Below the pieces are notes generated by a model. That model did not search any database. It worked only from the letters and a program-made list of their open reading frames with translations, and was not told the origin of the DNA. Position numbers and translations under genes: made by a program. From Desulfobulbaceae bacterium UBA5611 (lineage in GTDB: Bacteria; Desulfobacterota; Desulfobulbia; Desulfobulbales; Desulfocapsaceae), in NCBI GenBank assembly GCA_002424635.1, contig DIKT01000077.1, positions 9,628 to 15,087 of the forward strand: DNA of 5,460 nucleotides, written 5' to 3'. Positions 1 to 4,661 of this stretch are shown in pieces (the first letter of the stretch is position 1; each line of letters starts with the position of its first letter).

Positions 1-132
1 GGCGAAAAGACCATTTTTCAAGGCACCCTTAAAGAAGTTGTCTGGAGCCGTTACAAACAAAATGGGTCTTTCACTGTAAAAAGTGACGACCTCTTTCTAA
101 TTTTAAATGGCATATTTTTTTTCAGCCGCTGA
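1..132 (+). other. AT-rich upstream segment, possible tail of an unseen gene
   Basis: Frame 1 is open from the window edge to a TGA at 130-132 (43 codons) with no ATG inside. It could be the C-terminal end of an upstream gene, but the translation matches no family I recognise and the base composition is much more AT-rich than the four clear genes. It also holds an inverted repeat: AAAGACCATTTT at 6-17 pairs with AAAATGGGTCTTT at 59-71 with one bulged G, around a loop of about 40 nt. A non-coding leader with a foldback is equally likely. Confidence 0.2.
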
Positions 133-146
133 GCTGATCATATAAT
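119..146 (+). promoter_or_regulatory. candidate sigma-70 promoter for prfB
   Basis: A perfect -10 hexamer TATAAT lies at 141-146. A partial -35, TTTTCA (119-124, 4 of 6 matches to TTGACA), lies 16 bp upstream of it. Transcription would begin near 153, giving a leader of roughly 15 nt before the prfB ATG. The segment is AT-rich, as expected for a promoter. It is predicted from sequence only; the -35 is weak. Confidence 0.5.
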
Positions 147-157
147 TTTTATTTTGC

Positions 158-163
158 AGGGAG
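158..163 (+). promoter_or_regulatory. ribosome binding site of prfB
   Basis: AGGGAG at 158-163 lies 5 nt before the ATG at 169. It supports that ATG as the true start of the short frame-0 leader peptide, although frame 0 ends after only 28 codons. Confidence 0.75.
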
Positions 164-168
164 TGATC

Positions 169-1279
169 ATGTCAACAGAAACAGGCGCCGCAGTGTCCAG
201 GCAAAGGATTCAGGAACTCAAAGGGCGGATGCTGGCCCTCAAGGAGCATCTTTGACTTAAATCACAAAAAGGATGACCTGGAGCGGCTGGAGCAGCAGAC
301 CCTGGCCCCTAATTTCTGGAACGATGCCAATGTCGCCAAGAAGGTGCAAAAAGAGCATGGCCAACTCCAGGAAATTATCAAAGGCTGGGAAAGTAAATGG
401 CAGGAGCTCGAAGAGATGGAGATGCTCCTGGATCTGGCCGCTGAAGAGAATGACGCTGGTATTGAACATGAGGTGGCCGCCGCTGTTGGTCCCTTGCAGG
501 AAGGGATTGCCATCGCTGAGGTGGAGTGCATGCTCAGCGGCGAACATGATGCCAATAATGCCATCATGGATATCCATGCCGGGGCCGGCGGCACCGAGGC
601 CCAGGATTGGGTCAGCATCCTGATGCGCATGTATCTGCGCTGGGCTGAGCTGAAAGGCTTCAAGGCCGATATCCTCGATTATCTGGCCGGTGATGAGGCC
701 GGGGTCAAGAGCGTCACCATCATGGTCACGGGCCATAATGCCTATGGTTATCTGCGCTCAGAGGTGGGGATTCATCGTCTGGTGCGCATCTCGCCCTTTG
801 ACGCCAGTGGTCGGCGCCATACCTCCTTCTCTTCGGTCATGGTCATGCCGGAGCTCGATGACGCCATTGATGTCGAGATCCTTGATAAAGATCTCCGTAT
901 TGATACCTACCGGGCCAGCGGTTCCGGTGGTCAGCATATCAATAAAACGGATTCGGCCATCCGCCTTACCCATCTGCCTACCGGTATTGTCGTGCAGTGT
1001 CAGAGTGAACGCTCCCAGCATCGGAACAAGGATACGGCCATGAAGATGCTGACCTCCCGTCTCTATGAATTAGGCAAGGAAAAACAGGCCGAAGCCAACG
1101 AGGATCTGCATGGCGATAAAAAAGGTATCTCCTGGGGCAGCCAGATTCGTTCTTATGTCCTGCAGCCCTATCGTCTGATCAAGGATCACCGGACCGATAT
1201 GGAAGTCGGCAATGTCGATGCGGTGCTTGATGGCAATCTCGATCCCTTTATCAAAGCCTACTTGCTATGGGAAAAATGA
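169..1279 (+). CDS. prfB: peptide chain release factor 2 (RF2), programmed +1 frameshift
   Basis: RF2 recognises UGA and UAA stop codons in the ribosomal A site and triggers hydrolysis of the finished peptide from tRNA. Frame 0 starts at ATG 169 and encodes 28 residues up to CTT TGA (250-255). Skipping T253 joins it to the +1 frame (GAC at 254), which runs to TGA 1277-1279, giving 369 residues (E. coli RF2 has 365). Seen in the product: an N-terminal helical region, the SPF tripeptide (residues 208-210) that reads the stop codon, and the catalytic GGQ loop (253-255) in the context RASGSGGQH. The residue matching E. coli position 246 is Ala (249), the usual state outside E. coli K-12, where Thr lowers activity. 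The C-terminal run GWGSQIRSYVL is also typical. An ATG at 344 in the +1 frame would lose most of domain 1 and is not the start. The stop codon directly abuts a foldback repeat. Confidence 0.97.
241..256 (+). promoter_or_regulatory. RF2 programmed +1 frameshift site
   Basis: The segment reads AAGGAG CAT CTT TGA C. It has all three parts of the classical prfB site: an internal Shine-Dalgarno-like AAGGAG (241-246) three nt before the slippery CTT, the CTT codon itself (250-252), and an in-frame TGA followed by C (253-256), a poor termination context. When RF2 is scarce, slow reading of UGA lets peptidyl-tRNA-Leu slip from CUU to UUU, so RF2 regulates its own synthesis. The mechanism is established for E. 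coli prfB; its use here is inferred from the matching motif and from the good RF2 continuation in the +1 frame. Confidence 0.95.
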
Positions 1280-1403
1280 TGGCGTCGCCAAAAGGCCCAA
1301 ATACTGCGTTGCGCTGCGTCCTTCGTCACTGCGGCGTACCCAGCAGTACGTCTCATTCCTCAGGACTGGCGCGCCTTGTCTTTGGGCCTTTTGGCTTAGC
1401 CAT
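1279..1403. repeat. foldback repeat A, copy 1 (intact, 125 bp)
   Basis: The ends form an imperfect 23-bp terminal inverted repeat: ATGGC (1279-1283) plus GCCAAAAGGCCCAAA (1287-1301), against TTTGGGCCTTTTGGC (1381-1395) plus GCCAT (1399-1403). The apex is a small hairpin, CGTAC (1335-1339) / GTACG (1346-1350), close to the geometric centre. Much of the interior is also weakly palindromic, so one strand could fold into one long stem. There is no coding capacity, so it looks like a non-autonomous MITE or similar foldback element. Its first base overlaps the last base of the prfB stop codon, so it may also shape the 3' end of that mRNA. Confidence 0.8.
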
Positions 1404-1407
1404 TCCC

Positions 1408-1473
1408 GTTGTTAAAGGCCGACATACTGCGTTGCGACGCATCCATCGTCACTGCGGTATACCCGACAGTACG
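1408..1473. repeat. foldback repeat A, copy 2, left part
   Basis: This stretch repeats the left half of copy 1 in the same orientation. The best match is ATACTGCGTTGCG at 1424-1436, followed by TCGTCACTGCGG (1447-1458) and CAGTACG (1467-1473). Its outer arm is degenerate compared with copy 1. Similarity stops just after the apical CAGTACG and resumes only at 1634, so the copy is split by an insert of about 160 bp. Confidence 0.7.
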
Positions 1474-1633
1474 CGCAGGGTCAGGAGGCCCGACTGTCGC
1501 TCGCTCCAGGGTAGGTTGGGTAGAGCGTGCGAAACCCAACAAAATCAGGTGCAGGTCAGGTTGCTCTGCGGCTCTACACAGCTTTTTGTTGGGTTTCGTT
1601 TCACTCTACCCAACCTACTTTGGAAGAGCGACC
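1474..1633. mobile_element. insert splitting repeat A copy 2, carrying a REPIN
   Basis: About 160 bp separate the two halves of repeat A copy 2. Inside lies the 108-bp REP doublet (1511-1618). Immediately outside that, a further short inverted repeat is visible: GTCGCTC (1496-1502) with GAGCGAC (1626-1632), and TCCA (1505-1508) with TGGA (1621-1624). The left flank 1474-1495 has no counterpart on the right. The insert may be a compound of an older palindrome plus the REPIN. Its exact edges are inferred by comparison with copy 1. Confidence 0.6.
1511..1618 (-). repeat. REP doublet (REPIN/BIME-like), copy 1
   Basis: Two REP-like units face each other. Each begins with GTAG and is followed by a stem GTTGGGT / ACCCAAC. 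The left unit has GTAG 1511-1514, with arms 1515-1521 and 1534-1540. The right unit, read on the - strand, has CTAC 1615-1618, with arms 1608-1614 and 1588-1594. About 47 bp lie between the two hairpins. GTAG followed by an imperfect hairpin is the hallmark of REP sequences mobilised by RAYT (TnpA-REP) transposases. The copy at 4459-4566 is its reverse complement with 104 of 108 positions identical. Orientation is arbitrary; '-' is relative to the second copy. Confidence 0.8.
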
Positions 1634-1685
1634 CTCATTCCTCAGGACTGGCGCGCCTTGTCTTGGGGCCTTTTGGCTTGGCCAT
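1634..1685. repeat. foldback repeat A, copy 2, right part
   Basis: This resumes repeat A copy 1 at its position 1352: CTCATTCCTCAGGACTGGCG, then GCGCCTTGTCTT, then the right terminal arm with GGGGCCTTTTGGC and the outer GCCAT (1681-1685). It is nearly identical to copy 1 over about 50 bp. With 1408-1473 it makes one complete element interrupted near its apex. Confidence 0.75.
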
Positions 1686-1754
1686 CGCTGCCGTCTTCCG
1701 GATGATTTCTCGGGATCTTGCAGGTTTTGCTGCGGACCCATCACCTTGTAAGCC

Positions 1755-2978
1755 GTGAAAGCCTGTGCCAAATGCGGGGCCTGTTCCGTGGTCTGCCCAG
1801 TCTATCGGGTTACCGGTCGCGAGGCCCATACCGCCCGGGGCAAGATCCATCTGACCCAGGTCCCTGAGCTGGCTGGTCAGGGTACTGTCTATGAGGATAT
1901 CTTTTCCAAGTGTCTGCTCTGCGGGGCTTGTGCTGCTGTCTGTCCACGAGATATCGATGTGCGTCGGGAGGTGGTGGCGGCTCGTGCCGCTTTTCCTGTC
2001 ATTTATGGCGAGCATGGTTATGAAAAGTATTTGGCCCGCAAGGCCCTGGCCCATCCGGAGACTCTTGGTGCTTTACGGGTACTGGGACGGCTGGGAGCAG
2101 ATCTGATGACGAGATATCTGCCGGCGGAGAGCGGGCTCAGGCTGCGTCTGGCCCTGTTCCGGCAGGATGTGGAGGAGCAGGTATCGACTGGGCCGGCTCC
2201 GGATAATGGCCAGCCTGCCAGTCGTGGCTCGCAACAGATACTGACTTATTTCCCCGGATGCACCGGCCGCTACCTTTTTCCGACAATTGCCGCCGCCTGC
2301 CATGCTCTGCTTGCTGATCATGGTTATGACCTTCAGGCTCCGGCCGGGCTCTCCTGTTGCGGTCTGGCTGCCCTGTCGGCAGGAGACAGGTCCGAGGCCC
2401 GCCGCTGCGCCCGCCACAATATTGCCGCCCTGGCGCTGAGCAGCGGGCCGATTCTGGTGTCATGCGCCTCCTGTTATGCCCATCTGCGCCAATACCCCGA
2501 GCTGTTTGCCGATGATGAGCCTTGGCGGCATAAGGCCGAGGCCATACAGGCGCGCCTGGTGGAGCTCAGTTGTTTTCTCGATACCCATCCGCCCGCAGTA
2601 TCGGCAAGTCCGGGAGCAGGGCCACCAAAGATACGTATTTATTATCATGATCCCTGCCATTTTCGCCATGGCCTGCAAGGCCAGCAGATCATTGCCGAAC
2701 CGCGCCGGGTACTTGGTCGCCATCCTGCTCTGGAATTGCTGGAACTCCCCGGCGGATCCGAATGTTGCGGGCAGGGTGGTCTGTTTCATATCAGCGCCCC
2801 TGAGATTGCGGCAGTGATTCGTGACACCTTGGCGGCCAAGGTTCTGGCCCTGGCCCCTGATGTGATAACCAGCACCTGCTCCGGTTGTCTCATGCAGTGG
2901 CGGCTGGCGGTAGAGCGTGCCGGCAGCCGGGTGCCGGTTCTGCATCTGGCTGAACTGCTGGCCACCGTTGCTGAATAA
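1755..2978 (+). CDS. GlcF-like (Fe-S)-binding oxidoreductase subunit with two CCG domains
   Basis: The 407-residue product resembles the iron-sulfur subunit of glycolate/lactate oxidases (GlcF, LutA) and HdrB/HdrD-type proteins. It has two 8Fe ferredoxin-type motifs: C4-x2-C7-x2-C10-x3-C14-P and C53-x2-C56-x2-C59-x3-C63-P. Two cysteine-rich CCG domains follow: C169-x31-C201C202-x34-C237-x2-C240 and C301-x35-C337C338-x36-C375-x2-C378. No signal peptide or membrane segment is visible, so it is probably cytoplasmic or membrane-associated through partners, passing electrons from a flavoprotein dehydrogenase. No glcD/glcE-like flavoprotein is adjacent, so the substrate is unknown. GTG 1755 is the only start in this frame that keeps the first cluster, because TAA 1749-1751 lies just upstream. 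There is no Shine-Dalgarno sequence, and relatives usually have about 15-20 residues before the first cysteine, so the N-terminus may be truncated or shifted out of frame. The family call is firm; the exact function and start are not. Confidence 0.88.
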   Translation: MKACAKCGACSVVCPVYRVTGREAHTARGKIHLTQVPELAGQGTVYEDIFSKCLLCGACAAVCPRDIDVRREVVAARAAFPVIYGEHGYEKYLARKALAHPETLGALRVLGRLGADLMTRYLPAESGLRLRLALFRQDVEEQVSTGPAPDNGQPASRGSQQILTYFPGCTGRYLFPTIAAACHALLADHGYDLQAPAGLSCCGLAALSAGDRSEARRCARHNIAALALSSGPILVSCASCYAHLRQYPELFADDEPWRHKAEAIQARLVELSCFLDTHPPAVSASPGAGPPKIRIYYHDPCHFRHGLQGQQIIAEPRRVLGRHPALELLELPGGSECCGQGGLFHISAPEIAAVIRDTLAAKVLALAPDVITSTCSGCLMQWRLAVERAGSRVPVLHLAELLATVAE

Positions 2979-3255
2979 CTGTGTTACTGTTGCTGATCTC
3001 GTTATCATGGTGCAAGATACCCATATATCCATAAGAATGAGGGTAAGAAGCATTGACAACGGCAATGGCTCCGGTTTCTTTCTTCCCTTGCAGGAACAGG
3101 GCGGGATGTGTAAAGAGAGAGTTGTAAATGGTGCTGTAGAACCGTCGGGCTGCACCACCATCCTAGAGATTGCTTCCGTCAAGCGGATAGCATAGGTAAC
3201 GCGACCTTGGGGTTTCCAGCCCTTGACTTATTTTTTGTGTGGAAAAGAGAATGAC
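2979..3255. other. intergenic segment, possible decayed coding remnant
   Basis: There is no intact gene here. An open stretch in frame 1 ends at TAG 3193-3195. It contains IDNGNGSGF (from about 3050) and, after a short gap, GGMCKERV. These loosely recall the N/G boxes of the HATPase domain in NarL-type sensor kinases, but the kinase H-box and most of the domain are missing. A weak imperfect hairpin lies at 3162-3196 (CCTA / TAGG with an inner GCTT / AAGC stem). A perfect -35-like TTGACA (3053-3058) has no matching -10. The composition is less AT-rich than a typical intergenic region, which fits a coding remnant. Confidence 0.25.
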
Positions 3256-4347
3256 ATGTCTTATGTACCGATTGTAGGAACCTCGATTCGCTATCAGCTT
3301 GAGGAGCGGGAGCAGGAAATCCTTTCTCCTTATGCCGCTCTTAATATGCATTCTCTGGGGCGCAGGGTGCAGGAAGAAGACGATGTCTGCGATATCAGGA
3401 TGCCCTTTCAGCGGGACCGCGACCGGATCACTCATTCCAAGACTTTTCGGCGGCTGAAACATAAAACCCAGGTCTTCCTGGCGCCGGCGGGCGATCATTA
3501 TCGGACCCGCTTGACTCATGTGCTGGAAGTGTCCCAGATCGCCCGCACCATTGCCGCGGCTCTTTGTCTCAATGAGGCTTTGACCGAGGCCATTGCCCTG
3601 GGTCATGATCTTGGCCATACCCCGTTTGGTCATGCTGGCGAAGCAACCCTGAACGAGCTCCATCCCGGCGGCTTCCGTCATTATGTGCACAGTCTGCGGG
3701 TCGTTGATTTTCTGGAGAATCGTGGTCGCGGCCTGAATCTTACCTTTGAAGTCAGAAACGGCATCGTCAAGCATTCCAAGGGCCGCAATGATATTCTGCC
3801 GACTGCCAGCTCAGAGCTGCCGGTAACTCTGGAAGGGCAGGTCGTGCGAGTGGCCGATATTATTGCCTATGTCAACCATGATATGGATGATGCCCTGCGG
3901 GCCGGCATTATCCATGAAGATGATCTGCCGCTCGATATAAAGGCGGTAGTCGGTGATCGGCATTCCAAACGAACCGGGGCTATGGTTCGGGATCTGATTG
4001 TCGAGACGCTGGCGGCAGGGGACGGCCGCCTGCATCTCAGCCCGAAAATGCTCAAGGCGATTACTGATCTTAGGACATTCCTTTATGAAAAGGTCTATCA
4101 ATTTTATAAGGTCCATAATGAGTTTGAGAAGGCCCAGAAGATTATTCGGGATCTCTATCATTATTTTATGGAACACGGCTTGATGGAGCGCAATGGCCTC
4201 TCCTGGGAACTAAGACGGCAGCAGCATGTCTGGGCCAGTGACAAGATCGCCCATCGCCAGGTCTGTGATTTTATTGCCGGCATGACTGATCGTTATGCCC
4301 TCAGCCTCTATGAGCATATCTTTTTACCTAAACCCTGGAATGTGTGA
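3256..4347 (+). CDS. dgt: dGTP triphosphohydrolase-like HD protein
   Basis: The 363-residue product is a dNTP triphosphohydrolase of the Dgt family, which splits dGTP (or other dNTPs) into deoxynucleoside and triphosphate and helps set nucleotide pools. The HD-domain metal ligands are all present: H88 in TRLTHVLEV, H117-D118 in GHDLGHTPFGHAGE, and D201 in VADIIAYVNHD. The nucleotide-binding stretch RDRDRITHSKTFRRLKHKTQVF (residues 53-74) is also typical of the family. ATG 3256 is preferred: AGAG (3246-3249) lies 6 nt upstream as a modest ribosome binding site. An in-frame TTG at 3223 would add 11 residues without a site of its own. The length suits the medium-length bacterial dGTPase-like subfamily, shorter than E. 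coli Dgt (505 aa), so specificity for dGTP alone is not assured. No terminator is evident after the stop; a nested palindrome begins 51 bp later. Confidence 0.94.
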   Translation: MSYVPIVGTSIRYQLEEREQEILSPYAALNMHSLGRRVQEEDDVCDIRMPFQRDRDRITHSKTFRRLKHKTQVFLAPAGDHYRTRLTHVLEVSQIARTIAAALCLNEALTEAIALGHDLGHTPFGHAGEATLNELHPGGFRHYVHSLRVVDFLENRGRGLNLTFEVRNGIVKHSKGRNDILPTASSELPVTLEGQVVRVADIIAYVNHDMDDALRAGIIHEDDLPLDIKAVVGDRHSKRTGAMVRDLIVETLAAGDGRLHLSPKMLKAITDLRTFLYEKVYQFYKVHNEFEKAQKIIRDLYHYFMEHGLMERNGLSWELRRQQHVWASDKIAHRQVCDFIAGMTDRYALSLYEHIFLPKPWNV

Positions 4348-4398
4348 GCTAATAAAACTACAGGATTGGTCAAAAACCTAAGGGGCCATTACGTAATT

Positions 4399-4625
4399 AT
4401 TAATTGTTGAGTGTCACAACATCGTTTATAAAAAAATGTGCCATAACATTGCGCCCAAGTAGGTTGGGTAGAGTGAAACGAAACCCAACAAAAAGCTGTG
4501 TAGGGCCGCAGAGCAATTTGACCTGCACCTGATGTTGTTGGGTTTCGCACGCTCTACCCAACCTACCTGTGATGATGTCGTGGCACATAAAAGTGTGCGC
4601 GATGTTGTGACACTCAACAATTAAT
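4399..4625. mobile_element. foldback element with 26-bp perfect arms, host of a REPIN
   Basis: The arms 4399-4424 and 4600-4625 are perfect inverted repeats of 26 bp (outer end ATTAATTGTTGAG, inner end CACAACATCG). A second pair, ATGTGCCA (4436-4443) and TGGCACAT (4581-4588), follows at exactly equal distance (11 nt) on both sides, with a further ACAT/ATGT match. Without the 108-bp REPIN inside, the element would be a 119-bp palindrome with 60 bp left and 59 bp right of the insertion. It has no coding capacity. The outermost ATTAAT is self-complementary, so it could be a target-site duplication rather than part of the arm; the element would then be 4405-4619. Each arm also contains a small dyad, TGTTGAGTGTCACAACA (4405-4421). 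Confidence 0.8.
4459..4566 (+). repeat. REP doublet (REPIN/BIME-like), copy 2
   Basis: This is the same 108-bp unit as at 1511-1618, inverted. The left REP has GTAG 4459-4462 with stem arms GTTGGGT 4463-4469 and ACCCAAC 4483-4489. The right REP, on the opposite strand, has CTAC 4563-4566 with arms 4556-4562 and 4537-4543. The four differences from copy 1 all lie in the linker between the REPs, and none is in the hairpins, which fits selection on the hairpins or recent spread. No target-site duplication flanks it, as expected for REP-type mobility. Confidence 0.82.
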
Positions 4626-4661
4626 GACACCTAAAATCTAAATATCAACAAATTATAAAGT

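Noticed and set aside
135..170. Two TGATCAT copies (135-141 and 164-170) flanking the prfB transcription start region
   Set aside because: Short and common; one copy overlaps the start codon. Not enough to call an operator.
253..255. In-frame TGA read as evidence that prfB is a pseudogene
   Set aside because: The full programmed frameshift signal surrounds it and the +1 frame continues as complete RF2 with SPF and GGQ.
1279..1685. CRISPR-like or tandem repeat array
   Set aside because: There are only two copies of repeat A, with no regular short repeats and no unique spacers of constant length; the symmetry is foldback.
1267..1758. A 163-codon open frame through the repeats, with its TGA overlapping the GTG of the Fe-S gene
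   Set aside because: Most of it is translation of the palindromic repeats (repeat A and REPIN). It has no ribosome binding site and no recognisable domain, so the stop/start overlap is taken as chance rather than translational coupling.
2460..3182. A 240-codon minus-strand open frame opposite the end of the Fe-S gene
   Set aside because: It is antisense to the conserved second CCG domain and shows no family features; it follows from the codon bias of the real gene.
3163..3774. A 203-codon minus-strand open frame opposite dgt
   Set aside because: It lies antisense to the conserved HD region of dgt and has no recognisable motif of its own.
4400..4630. Minus-strand open frames of 64-76 codons between dgt and valS
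   Set aside because: They are translations of the REPIN and its host palindrome. Similar peptides arise from the first REPIN, which shows that repeat DNA and not a gene is the source.
4348..4661. T-box leader regulating valS
   Set aside because: No T-box sequence or specifier-stem architecture is seen; the palindromes here are explained by mobile repeats.
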